Assembly (NCBI RefSeq): GCF_023100945.1
Contig: NZ_CP064689.1
Coordinates: 7,856,001 to 7,920,000 of the forward strand
Direction: 5' to 3'
From: Bradyrhizobium sp. 200
GTDB lineage: Bacteria > Pseudomonadota > Alphaproteobacteria > Rhizobiales > Xanthobacteraceae
Length of the DNA stretch: 64,000 bases
Each line of letters starts with the position of its first letter. Positions within the stretch are counted from its first letter, which is position 1. Below the pieces are notes generated by a model. That model searched no databases. It had not been told where the DNA came from and worked only from the letters and a program-made list of their open reading frames with translations. A program made the position numbers and the translations under genes. This document shows, in pieces, positions 9,768 to 17,371 of the stretch.

Positions 9768-10300
9768 CTACAATGTCGTAATTGGATTGGACTGGGCGGC
9801 AGCACGGTTACCGTCGGCCGGTCTCGATACAGGCAGCAGCATTCGCACCGCTGTTCTGATGCTGAACTCGGACCTGATCGCAATAGCGCTGCCGCTCTTT
9901 CGGACAAATCGTTGAACCTGGCCGAGATCGAGACCCGAACCCGCCCAACCGGCTTCGTCGTGAAATTGGAGTCGAACGCTCGCGAGGCACTTCGTCCGCC
10001 ATGTCGCTTCCGCTATCCGCGACGATGATTTCTACCACTCCAGTCGACGCTCCCGGACGCGGCACATTGTTCTTCGCAGAGATCGCGACCCTGCCGCCGT
10101 CTTGCAGCGCTGCGCTCGCATTGCGGCACGCGAAGTAGAACGTCCTCTGGATCAGCCACAAAATCGGAGAGATCTTGAACAATCTCGGTGTGACGGCAAA
10201 CACGAGGACCGACGGCGCGCCGAAACCCCTCCGCTGCCGCGACTAGGTCTCGCCGGATCGTAGTGTAGTGTGTCCATGGCGTAACGATTTCGATTACGTC
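9768..10300 (-). pseudogene. Histidine kinase, destroyed by several frameshifts
   Basis: On the minus strand three reading frames must be joined to recover a kinase like the intact one at 37431-38468. Pieces are EIVQDLSDFVADPEDVLL (dimerisation/ATPase junction), CRNASAALQDGGRVAISAKN with VVEIIVADSGSDM (N and G1 boxes), SRAFDSNFTTKP, then GSGLDLGQVQRFV (G2 box), and a tail ending in a TAG at 9768. At least three shifts separate them. The intact protein has matching [15 protein letters not shown] and [13 protein letters not shown] segments. It is dead as a kinase, but it retains a 24-bp element upstream, as the intact one does. Confidence 0.8.
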
Positions 10301-10424
10301 ATTGCTTTGCACGTCGATCCCCTGCCTCTTCAGTCTTCCATCGTGTTCCGCGCGCCGATCGCGCAGCCGCAAGTTTCGGCACAACGATGCTTTGGAGAAT
10401 GACCTTGCAACGCCGAAGAGGGAA

Positions 10425-10448
10425 ATCACCTCTCGCCATGGAGTCGAT
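10425..10448 (-). promoter_or_regulatory. Copy 2 of the 24-bp shared element (E type)
   Basis: Minus-strand sequence identical over 24 bp to copy 1 (ATCGA-CTC-CATGGCGA-GAGGTGAT), with long matching flanks. Downstream lie the kinase remnant and then the RND operon, so this site may now serve the efflux genes. Confidence 0.6.
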
Positions 10449-10499
10449 AAACTGTCGTTATTGTCGCTCGCCACGCCGCGCGATGCCATAGCGAGGAAT

Positions 10500-10960
10500 G
10501 CAGCTAGCCGAATGGCATGCGAAGCCGATGTTTTACTCTGCAAACACTTCTAAGCCGTGTTCGGCCGCTGAATCGACAATCAATGCCGTCGCGGCTTGCA
10601 CAACTGGTGCCGCGAAATTCCCGCAGTGAACCACGAGAGAAGCTCGTACATGGCGCGCGAGAACGGCAAAACGCGCGCGGGGCACTCTGGGTATCCCATG
10701 ACCTCCATGAATGACTCGAACGCATTTTCACAGTCTAGCGCCTCTTGACGAATTGGTCATTTTGCGTACCAAACAACTCAAAGATCATTCAGGAGACGAC
10801 CACACCACGCCGTCAGGATCGGCCCTGCCCATGTCTCGCCGACGTTCTCCTTCCGCAAGTACGGACGTGTTGCGTCCGTCCGTGCGGAAATCAATCGGCA
10901 ATGACAATCACTGAGGGCGCGAAGGCTGGTGTGATATCGTCTCCTCAAGCCTCAATAGTG
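10500..10960. other. No gene recognised
   Basis: Roughly 460 bases between element copy 2 and the LysR fragment. Short frames exist, including a 32-codon frame from ATG at 10650, but none has a domain or a good ribosome binding site. No repeats noticed beyond the flank of copy 2. Confidence 0.45.
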
Positions 10961-10966
10961 TGAGAG

Positions 10967-11110
10967 TTGGAAAGCGATGCCCTCGCTCGCATCCTGTCCG
11001 ACTGGGACTTCGGTTCGATGGAAGTCGATGCATTATTCATGAGCGGGAACACCATTAAGCCCACTGCGCGCGCGTTCACGGATTTCCTCATCCCGGAGCT
11101 TCGATACAGA
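10967..11110 (+). pseudogene. LysR-type regulator, C-terminal fragment
   Basis: The translated segment ARILSDWDFGSMEVDALF followed by TARAFTDFLIPEL closely matches the end of the LysR regulator at 47095-48075 (VRVLSDWDFGSMELNALF, then ARALADFLLKEL). The DNA-binding domain and most of the effector domain are absent, and a TGA sits just before the match. It is a remnant of a paralogous regulator. Confidence 0.75.
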
Positions 11111-11304
11111 CTTCGCGGAGCATTCCTGGCGGTTATGGATACGATAGCTTTACCCGAATGGTCGCCGGATTTAGTTGCTGAACGCACTGGCTGGAGCGGA
11201 CGCCGCGCTGAGATCTCGCACGAGTCTAAGACTTATTTTGCGCTGCTGGCGTACACACTCGTCGAAACCGGTGGATGAATCGTACGAACGATCGGACCTA
11301 AATC

Positions 11305-11796
11305 ATGACCAAGATCCGCGAAGTTGTCGTCGCAATCGACCCCACCAATCATGGCGCGCTGGTTGGCCGTGTCGGCGAATCTCAGTTTCCTATCGGCGGC
11401 CCAGATGGCGTCGGCCACATATCTTCTGGTCCCAATCCTTACGACCTTCTTAGCGCATCTCTCGCCGCATGCACCGCTATGAGCGTTCGTTTTCAGGCTC
11501 GGCGCCAGAAACTTCCGCTGGAGCGGGTAGAAGTGGGCGTCAGCTTCCACCACGGCGCCCAGGGCGGAAGAGATTCATTCGAGCGCACCCTCGTGCTGGG
11601 GGGAGACCTCGACGCGCAGCAGCGCGCATTCTTGCTGGAAGCCGCAAACCTCTGTCCTGTTGGCAAAATTCTTGGCAATAGTGCGGATATTAATACACGC
11701 CTGGACGCTGCTACTTCCGGCCACAACGAAAGCCGTCAGGCCAGCTATGAGGATGATCTGGCTGAACTCCAGATTCCGTATATCGATCCGGATTGA
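11305..11796 (+). CDS. OsmC/Ohr-family peroxide reductase
   Basis: A 163-residue OsmC-family protein. Family members use a two-cysteine centre to reduce organic hydroperoxides, and some reduce hypochlorite-derived products. Seen: the first Cys in LAACTAMSVRFQARR and the second in NLCPVGKILGNS, at the spacing expected for this family. SSGPNPYDLLSASL matches the conserved segment before the first Cys. It begins at ATG 11305 after a LysR fragment and has no close co-directional partner downstream. Cytoplasmic. This is the YhfA/OsmC-like branch rather than canonical OhrA; the exact substrate is unknown. Confidence 0.88.
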   Translation: MTKIREVVVAIDPTNHGALVGRVGESQFPIGGPDGVGHISSGPNPYDLLSASLAACTAMSVRFQARRQKLPLERVEVGVSFHHGAQGGRDSFERTLVLGGDLDAQQRAFLLEAANLCPVGKILGNSADINTRLDAATSGHNESRQASYEDDLAELQIPYIDPD

Positions 11797-12133
11797 GCGT
11801 CTCTCGTCCCGTCGATCACCGCATCGGGGCACCGCAGCCTATCATGCCCGCAGGGTCTCAAGTTCGGTAAACCCGTGACTCTGGATGCCACGACTGTCTG
11901 ACATCGTCGTCTAAGCGGGTCCTTCTTTCCGCCTCCACGGCTCTCAAATCGCCGTCGTGAGACGAGGAGGGCCTGTTGTCGGGCGAGAGCTCCGCTCATC
12001 AGGTGCGTTGATCGTCGCGGTTTCCCATCAGTCTAAGCACGAGAGCCGCTCCACTGAGCGAATGAATGGCTTATCGTTGCCCAGCCTCGTCGACAAAAGC
12101 CCTCGGCATCACTACGGTTTGACGCAGTTGCGA
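11797..12133. other. No gene recognised
   Basis: About 340 bases between the osmC stop and the msrB/thioredoxin-like remnant. Only short frames without domain signal are present on either strand. Confidence 0.45.
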
Positions 12134-12362
12134 TCACTTTCCGAAAACGGTCAGGAGTCTGTCGGCGTCGCTCGAGAAGTCACTCTCGATTACCCTTCCC
12201 TCCCCGGGATCGATGATGACAAACCATGGCAGACCGGACGTTCGGTAATTCACCAATAGCGGCTCGCCAGACACCACATCGACATAGAGTCCTGCCCCTT
12301 TGTTGTCCCAGCATTCGTTCTGAAACGGGTCGCTCCGTGCCGCCTTGCCTTTGGAAATACCC
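12134..12362 (-). pseudogene. msrB middle segment fused to a thioredoxin-like tail
   Basis: On the minus strand one frame reads [20 protein letters not shown] then SGEPL, which is residues ~28-52 of MsrB (compare [19 protein letters not shown] at 16249-16698). It then continues without a stop into [18 protein letters not shown] and [17 protein letters not shown], which looks like the C-terminus of a thioredoxin-like protein. A stop follows at 12134. The bases before DPFQ still match msrB (GGCACGGAGCGACC) but in a shifted frame. The MsrB catalytic half is gone. Together with 12389-12847 it shows that an msrB gene was split by an insertion. Confidence 0.7.
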
Positions 12363-12388
12363 CATTCGCCGCCCCAATAGAGCCCCCA

Positions 12389-12847
12389 TCAGCTGCGCGT
12401 CGCCCGCCAGGTGCCGCTGCAGCGATCGCCAGTGATGATGCCGCTCCAGCGGCCGGAACCGGAATTGCCGACCAGCCGTCCGCCACCGCTGGCGCGCGAG
12501 GCTCCGACTGAAACCGACACGGCCACACTGCCGCCTCGCCTCACCGAACCGGAGACGCGGCCGCCGCCCGCCGAGGAGACCCGGTTGCCGGCTACGGTGA
12601 AGGGGACGCTGTATCCAGAACTGCAGTGGCCGCGCGTGGTGGCAAAGATCGTGGTCCAGATCCCGTCATACGGGCCTGCGACCCTGCGGGCCGCGCTGGC
12701 CGAATCGGGAATGGCGACGGCCGCAAGGGCCGCAGCCACAAAAAGCGATTTGGAGGCGCAAAGCGAGACAGAAGCGAAAAGCGTGATGCGGGACTGTTCC
12801 GCCGTCAGCTGCGACATTGCCTCGGGATTTTTGTTATATGTCTTCAT
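12389..12847 (-). CDS. Secreted glycine/serine-rich protein fused to an MsrB N-terminus
   Basis: A 152-residue frame. Its first ~22 residues (MKTYNKNPEAMSQLTAEQ) are the N-terminus of MsrB, matching [18 protein letters not shown] at 16249. The rest has a hydrophobic signal-like segment (SLFVAAALAAVAI, cleavage near SASA) followed by a Gly/Ser/Arg-rich beta-type domain (PYDGIWTTIFATTRGHCSS ... GRWSGIITGDRCSGTW). The domain resembles small exported proteins of unknown function common in Bradyrhizobium relatives. The start ATG at 12847 has AGGAGG nearby, inherited from msrB. Immediately after its stop the msrB sequence resumes. I infer that the exported-protein gene was inserted in frame into msrB and took over its promoter. 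Whether the signal works behind the extra 22 residues is unclear. Confidence 0.6.
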   Translation of the reverse strand: MKTYNKNPEAMSQLTAEQSRITLFASVSLCASKSLFVAAALAAVAIPDSASAARRVAGPYDGIWTTIFATTRGHCSSGYSVPFTVAGNRVSSAGGGRVSGSVRRGGSVAVSVSVGASRASGGGRLVGNSGSGRWSGIITGDRCSGTWRATRS

Positions 12848-12873
12848 CTTCCGGCCTCCTTTGCAGACAAGCA

Positions 12874-12926
12874 AAAATAGGACGGCGAAACTCCATGGTC
12901 CAATGACCGGTGGCTGTGAAATCGAT
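12874..12926 (-). promoter_or_regulatory. msr-type promoter with 24-bp element (copy 3)
   Basis: Element at 12903-12926 on the minus strand (ATCGA-TTT-CACAGCCA-CCGGTCAT). It overlaps a -35-like TTGGAC (12898-12903), and a -10-like TATTTT (12874-12879) follows with an 18-base spacer. About 90 bases match the modules before 13644 and 16249 nearly base for base. It drives the chimeric frame at 12389-12847. Confidence 0.65.
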
Positions 12927-13202
12927 GCCATTGACGCGGCACGCACGGCGAGAAGCACTGGCTTTGGCGGGCCGTCGATTAGAATGATTTCGTCCTCGAT
13001 GTGCTTGTTCAAAGCGGTCGCAATACCAAGGCTGCAAAGCGGCTGATGAGCAAGTTACGAAGACGCCGTGTGAATGCATGCAACTCGGCAAACTGCTCGG
13101 GCGTCATGCTGTCGACAACGCAGGCCACGAACACGATGACAGCTCATCGAGCGACTCATCTATCGACCGTTCCAGGACATCTCGGATTACACCGCCGGCC
13201 AT

Positions 13203-13454
13203 CTAGCGCTCCTGGAACAACTCCTTGCTACAACCGTCGCAGCTGTGCCTTCGAGGCCATGCGTTGCCCGATCCCAGGCGGTATAGGTTAAAACTGACAA
13301 TGTCTGTACCGGCCAATTCTCGCGCAAACAGACTGTTGCGTCGTCCATCGTCGGATCGGCGAACGCTCACGCCATATCGCCATCCTTCGTAGATCCCTTC
13401 GCTATAGCCCTCAGGGAGTGCTGCTGACGCCGCCTCGAAATCATCACTCTCCAT
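13203..13454 (-). pseudogene. Small conserved protein, probably frameshifted at the 3' end
   Basis: Frame of 83 codons starting MESDDFEAASAALPEGYSEG, continuing YEGWRYGVSVRRS and ARELAGTDIVSFNLYRLGSG. The same family occurs at 57348-57702 (FESALAAIPRGYGEG, YEGRRYGVTVRTS, IAGGDVVSFNLYRLRSG). There the C-terminus continues LRPCEMPAETVVAFVLGY. Here the equivalent TAATVVA segment is in another frame, so this copy is broken near its end. In both places the gene sits divergently from a promoter carrying the 24-bp element. I do not know its function. Confidence 0.5.
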
Positions 13455-13531
13455 CCACTAACGCTCCCTTGCGACGTGAGAAGCAGATGTTTGTACCGCA
13501 CCGTTGATTTTTGCGCGCCGCGTCGAATGGC

Positions 13532-13585
13532 ATCGATTCCATAATCGAAGGTCATTGGACGATCGAGTTTTCACCGTCCTATTTT
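13532..13585 (+). promoter_or_regulatory. msr-type promoter with 24-bp element (copy 4)
   Basis: Element at 13532-13555 (ATCGA-TTC-CATAATCG-AAGGTCAT). TTGGAC at 13555-13560 overlaps its right end, and TATTTT at 13580-13585 gives a 19-base spacer. The start codon of the oxidoreductase is 58 bases further. The whole block matches those at 12874-12926 and 16168-16221. Confidence 0.65.
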
Positions 13586-13643
13586 CGCCCGTCTGCAAAG
13601 GAATTCGGAAGATGACAACATACCACACACATGGAGGCGGACG

Positions 13644-14561
13644 ATGAAGGCGATCGTCGTGACGGACCAGGCTGCGGGAACGGCCGGGATGGCGCTGGCG
13701 GAGCGGCCCGTGCCGCAGGCAGCGATCAACGACGTCGTCGTTCAGGTTCATGCATCGGGATTCGTTGGGACTGAATTGGCGTGGCCCTCGACCTGGACCG
13801 ATCGCCTCGACCGTGACCGAACACCGTCGATCCCCGGGCACGAACTGGCCGGAGTGGTCACCGCCCTCGGCTATGGCACGACGGGGCTGTCGGTGGGACA
13901 GCGGGTGTTCGGCCTCACGGACTGGACTCGCGACGGCACCCTGGCGGAGTACGCGGCCGTCGAGGCACGCAACCTCGCGCCGCTGCCGGGCGACGTCGAC
14001 TTCACGGTGGGCGCGAGCCTGCCGATCTCGGGCCTGACTGCGTGGCAGGGACTGTTCGAGCACGGCCGCCTTCAGGCAGGGCAGAGCGTCCTCGCGCACG
14101 GCGCGGCCGGCGCAGTCGGGTCGATGGTGACGCAACTCGCACGATTGGCCGGCGCCTACGTCATCGGCACCGGACGTGCCGCCGATCGTCAGAAGGCGCT
14201 CGACTTCGGCGCGCAGGAGTTCGTCGACCTTGAGAACGACGCCCTGGAAGACGTCGGCTCAGTCGATCTGGTGTTCGATGTCATCGGCGGCGATATCGGC
14301 AAGCGTTCCGTGCGCCTGATTCGGGCTGGAGGAACACTGGTGTCCATCGTCGGGCCGACCGAGGCGCGGCCCGCGGACGGCCTAGTGGTGGACTTCGTTG
14401 TCGAGTCCGATCGTAGCCAACTGACTGAGATCGTCCAGCGGGTGCGCGACGGACGGCTGCGGACGAACATCGGCAACATCGCGACCCTCGACGATGCCGT
14501 CGCCGCCTTCAACCAGACCAAGCGGATCAACGGGAAGACGATCATCCGCGTTCGTCCGTGA
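13644..14561 (+). CDS. Zinc-less NADP-dependent quinone/alkenal oxidoreductase (MDR family)
   Basis: A 305-residue medium-chain dehydrogenase/reductase of the quinone oxidoreductase group. These reduce quinones or reactive enals with NADPH and so detoxify electrophiles. Seen: GroES-like N-terminal half with PGHELAGVVTALG, and Rossmann half with VLAHGAAGAVGSMVTQLA and the nucleotide-binding turn VIGTGRAADRQKALDFGA. There is no structural-zinc Cys cluster, and length fits the QOR branch. It starts at ATG 13644 with GGAGG about 7 bases upstream. A second copy at 20920-21837 is nearly the same protein throughout. It is followed by a nitroreductase and an AhpD-like gene on the same strand, forming a likely detoxification unit behind promoter copy 4. 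Confidence 0.9.
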   Translation: MKAIVVTDQAAGTAGMALAERPVPQAAINDVVVQVHASGFVGTELAWPSTWTDRLDRDRTPSIPGHELAGVVTALGYGTTGLSVGQRVFGLTDWTRDGTLAEYAAVEARNLAPLPGDVDFTVGASLPISGLTAWQGLFEHGRLQAGQSVLAHGAAGAVGSMVTQLARLAGAYVIGTGRAADRQKALDFGAQEFVDLENDALEDVGSVDLVFDVIGGDIGKRSVRLIRAGGTLVSIVGPTEARPADGLVVDFVVESDRSQLTEIVQRVRDGRLRTNIGNIATLDDAVAAFNQTKRINGKTIIRVRP

Positions 14562-14624
14562 ACGACACGCGCCTTCGATGCATGCGGCCGGCTGCGTCCT
14601 ATCAGACGCGCCGGGGACAACTTG

Positions 14625-14665
14625 GGAAACTACCCATGGCCCCTGGCATGAGATGTCGAGCCGAC
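14625..14665 (+). repeat. Upstream repeat shared with the second oxidoreductase (H repeat, copy 1)
   Basis: About 40 bases (GGAAACTACCCATGGCCCC, then TGGCATGAGATGTCGA) match the block at 21898-21935 on the other strand with few changes. Copy 1 lies between the oxidoreductase and nitroreductase genes. Copy 2 lies just before the second oxidoreductase. It contains a CATG-GCC...-CATG near-dyad and may be an operator or a trace of the duplication. Confidence 0.5.
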
Positions 14666-14740
14666 TCCATCCCTGCAGCATTTCCAGCAACGTGAGCGAA
14701 AGCACTCTCGTACCTCAAACCTATCAGTTCATCCATCACC

Positions 14741-15376
14741 ATGACTAACGGAATCACCATGACCAACGCCGTCATCGAATGTATCCTGAGCCGCACCGCC
14801 GCCAAGTATTACGACCCTACCGCCACCTTGAGCGACGACCAAATCCGCGAGCTGGTGCGAATCGGAACCACCGCGCCGACATCCTTCCACTTACAGAACT
14901 GGCGCTTCATCGCCGTACGCACGCCTGAAGCCAAGGCTCGGCTGAGTCCGATCGCCTGGAATCAGCCTGCGATCACCGAAGCAGCCGTTACCTTCATCGT
15001 CTGCGGCCAGTTGGCCGATTCCAGCGTAGTACCGGAGCGCCTGGCACCAGTGATTGAAGCAGGCATCATGCCGGCAAAGCTGATACCGGATTGGGAAATC
15101 CCCGCACGCGATCTGTACAAGGATTACCCGCAGCGCCAGCGCGACGAGGCAGTACGCACCGGCACCTTCGGCGCGGCTGCGATGATCTATGTGGCCCGCT
15201 CATGGGGCTTGGGTTCGACGCCGATGATCGGTTTCAATGACGAAGCGGTGCACCGCGAGTTCGGACTAGCCGAGGACGAAGTACCGGTCATGCTGTTGTC
15301 AATTGGGGCGGAGCGACCGGGAAACTGGCCGCAGAAGCCGCGCCGTCCGGTGGCCGATGTGCTGGATCTCGTATGA
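14741..15376 (+). CDS. Nitroreductase-family FMN oxidoreductase
   Basis: A 211-residue protein of the nitroreductase family, which uses FMN and NAD(P)H to reduce quinones, nitro compounds or other electrophiles. Seen: N-terminal SRTAAKYYDPTATLSDDQI (the usual RRSxRxF-type FMN segment), then TTAPTSFHLQNWRFIAV (FMN-phosphate binding), and GLGSTPMIGF with VMLLSIG near the C-terminus. The length is typical. Starts at 14741 or 14759 are possible; neither has a strong ribosome binding site. It sits between the quinone oxidoreductase and the AhpD-like gene, 40 bases before the latter. Cytoplasmic. Confidence 0.88.
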   Translation: MTNGITMTNAVIECILSRTAAKYYDPTATLSDDQIRELVRIGTTAPTSFHLQNWRFIAVRTPEAKARLSPIAWNQPAITEAAVTFIVCGQLADSSVVPERLAPVIEAGIMPAKLIPDWEIPARDLYKDYPQRQRDEAVRTGTFGAAAMIYVARSWGLGSTPMIGFNDEAVHREFGLAEDEVPVMLLSIGAERPGNWPQKPRRPVADVLDLV

Positions 15377-15415
15377 TTTTGTTTGCAAGACCAATAACTT
15401 GCGGAGGAAACTACG

Positions 15416-15961
15416 ATGCCAAGATGTGCGGCTCTGAAGCCGGAACAGGTGCCGGCCGATTCGAAACCGACCCTCGATATGTTCACCAAGAACATCGGGT
15501 TCACCCCAAATATGATGGCGACCTTCGCGGCAAGCCCCATCGCGTTCAACGCATGGGCCGCCCTGCTCGGCTCTTTGAGCAAGGCGCTCGACGTGAAGAC
15601 GCGTGACAGCATCGGCCTCGCTGTCTCCGAAGTGAATGGCTGCAACTACTGCCTGACGGTTCACAGCTTCACGGCCGATCATATGGCCAAGCTGCCGGCC
15701 AATGAAATCATACTCGCTCGGAAGGGCCATGCCAGCGACCCGAAGCGGGACGCAGCAATCCAGTTTGCGCGCAAAGTCGCCGAGACGCGCGGCAAGATCA
15801 GTGACGCCGATCTAAAAGCCGTCCGCGACGCCGGCTACACGGATGCGAACGTCATAGAAATCGTCGCGCTGGTGGCGATGTACTCCCTGACGAACTTTTT
15901 CAATAACGTGTTCGATCCCGTGAAGGACTTTCCTGCCGTTGCGCCGGCTGGCTCGATCTGA
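15416..15961 (+). CDS. Carboxymuconolactone decarboxylase / AhpD-like peroxidase-related protein
   Basis: A 181-residue AhpD-like protein. Members use a CxxC plus nearby His to reduce peroxides or serve as thiol partners. Seen: EVNGCNYCLTVHSFTADH, with the redox CNYC and the downstream His. The N-terminal MFTKNIGFTPNMMATFA segment is typical of the uncharacterised peroxidase-related subgroup. It starts at ATG 15416 with GGAGG about 10 bases upstream and lies 39 bases after the nitroreductase, same strand. It closes the three-gene unit behind promoter copy 4. Confidence 0.88.
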   Translation: MPRCAALKPEQVPADSKPTLDMFTKNIGFTPNMMATFAASPIAFNAWAALLGSLSKALDVKTRDSIGLAVSEVNGCNYCLTVHSFTADHMAKLPANEIILARKGHASDPKRDAAIQFARKVAETRGKISDADLKAVRDAGYTDANVIEIVALVAMYSLTNFFNNVFDPVKDFPAVAPAGSI

Positions 15962-16167
15962 ACTCTATCCGATCGCATCGACCATCTCTGATGGTGCTCG
16001 GAGCTCTTAAGTGATGCGAGCGTAACGCTGGAGCCCGGATGCACGCAGGAAAGATTCTTGGAAACGCGTCCGAGCTTTTGGTATGCGCCGGCAAGGTTTT
16101 CTACCAAAGCCAAGGGTGACAAGCTGCCGATTGTCATCATGACGGCCGGCCTGACACTTACGATGGC

Positions 16168-16221
16168 ATCGAACCCATAGCCACAGGTCATTGGACCATG
16201 GAGTTTTCGCCGCCCTATTTT
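16168..16221 (+). promoter_or_regulatory. msr-type promoter with 24-bp element (copy 5)
   Basis: Element at 16168-16191 (ATCGA-ACC-CATAGCCA-CAGGTCAT). TTGGAC lies at 16191-16196 and TATTTT at 16216-16221, a 19-base spacer. The msrB start follows 27 bases after the -10. The block is shared with copies 3 and 4. Confidence 0.65.
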
Positions 16222-16248
16222 TCGCTTGGTGGCGAAGGAGGTCGAAAG

Positions 16249-16698
16249 ATGAAGGCATACAACAAAAGTCCCGAGGCAGTGTCGCAGCTAACGCCAGAAC
16301 AGTACCGGGTCACGCAGCAAGACGGCACGGAGCAACCATTTCAGAACGAATACTGGGACAACAAAGAACCAGGACTCTACGTCGATGTGGTGTCGAGCGA
16401 GCCACTATTCGCGTCCGTCGATAAATTCGACAGTGGCACCGGTTGGCCGAGCTTCAGAAGGCCCTTGGAACCGGCGAACGTCGTCGAGAAAGTCGACCGG
16501 TCCTACGGAACGATCCGCACCGAGGTTCGCTCCAAGCACGGCGACAGTCATCTAGGCCATCTGTTTCCTGGTGGACCTCGGGACAAGGGAGGTCTGCGTT
16601 ACTGCATAAACTCCGCGTCTCTGCGCTTCATTCATCGTGATCAGCTTGAGAGCGCGGGATATGGCGAATACCTCACACTTTTCACTCAGGAAGCCTAG
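16249..16698 (+). CDS. msrB: Peptide-methionine (R)-S-oxide reductase MsrB
   Basis: A 149-residue MsrB that reduces the R epimer of methionine sulfoxide in proteins or as the free amino acid. Seen: [35 protein letters not shown] and the catalytic-Cys segment [11 protein letters not shown]. The first resolving/zinc position, often Cys in SGCGWPSF, is Thr here, and the two CxxC zinc pairs are absent, so it belongs to the zinc-less type. ATG at 16249 has GAAGGAGG 8 bases upstream. No signal peptide, so cytoplasmic. A ruined msrA follows, mirroring the intact msrB-msrA pair at 57782-58749. Confidence 0.93.
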   Translation: MKAYNKSPEAVSQLTPEQYRVTQQDGTEQPFQNEYWDNKEPGLYVDVVSSEPLFASVDKFDSGTGWPSFRRPLEPANVVEKVDRSYGTIRTEVRSKHGDSHLGHLFPGGPRDKGGLRYCINSASLRFIHRDQLESAGYGEYLTLFTQEA

Positions 16699-16719
16699 CG
16701 ATAGCTACAAAACTGAACA

Positions 16720-16950
16720 CGCAATTCCTACCGGAGGACGCTTCTGGGGAATGCAGAAACTGACAAGGCGCTGTCCAGGCGTCATGTAGACCAGAGTCTT
16801 CTGTTCCAGTGGCGCCCTGCCGAATGCGGCATATCGCAATCGTGAAACCCACGCTGAGGCGATCGAGATCATCTTCACCCCTACCAGACGACCTATCAGG
16901 ATCTGCTCGGGTTTTTCTTCCAGATCCATGACCGCTCCAATCGAACGGTT
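16720..16950 (+). pseudogene. msrA remnant with stop and frameshifts
   Basis: Conceptual translation in two frames gives GGRFWGMQKLTRRCPGVM, then a TAG, then [18 protein letters not shown], then [16 protein letters not shown]. These match intact MsrA at 58237-58749 ([48 protein letters not shown]). The catalytic Cys in GGCFWG is replaced by Arg, and the C-terminal half is missing. The position just behind msrB is the ancestral one. Confidence 0.8.
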
Positions 16951-17000
16951 CGAGCCCGTATTGTATCGGCTCGAACTCATAGCATGGAAAGGAACGAGAA

Positions 17001-17282
17001 ATGGCAGTCGCGACATGGAACGGAACAGTGCTAGCGGAATCGGAGAAGACCGTTGTCGTCGAAGGCAACCACTACTTCCCACCCGAGTCCGTCAATACGC
17101 AATATCTCAAGCCGAGCACGACGACCAGCCGGTGTCCGTGGAAGGGCCTTGCAAATTACTATTCGCTAATCGTCGATGGTAAAATCAATGAAGACGCGGC
17201 ATGGTATTACGCCAAGCCCTCCGGCGCAGCAGCGGCCATCAAAGGCTACATCGCATTCTGGAAAGGTGTGGATGTTAGGTAA
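17001..17282 (+). CDS. DUF427-domain protein
   Basis: A 93-residue protein made of one DUF427 domain. Seen: the N-terminal strand [22 protein letters not shown], the core [17 protein letters not shown], then [21 protein letters not shown], all in family order. The biochemical function of DUF427 is not established. ATG at 17001 has AAAGGA about 9 bases upstream. It follows the msrA remnant and converges with the EgtD-like gene. Several genomes place DUF427 genes near thiol and redox genes, but I infer no activity. Confidence 0.85.
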   Translation: MAVATWNGTVLAESEKTVVVEGNHYFPPESVNTQYLKPSTTTSRCPWKGLANYYSLIVDGKINEDAAWYYAKPSGAAAAIKGYIAFWKGVDVR

Positions 17283-17371
17283 TCGACCGACCGTCGTCAT
17301 CACCCGACCTTCCGCCCAATATGATGTATTCAGCCAGCACATGAATGTGCGGCAATTCGACGATCGGCTGT

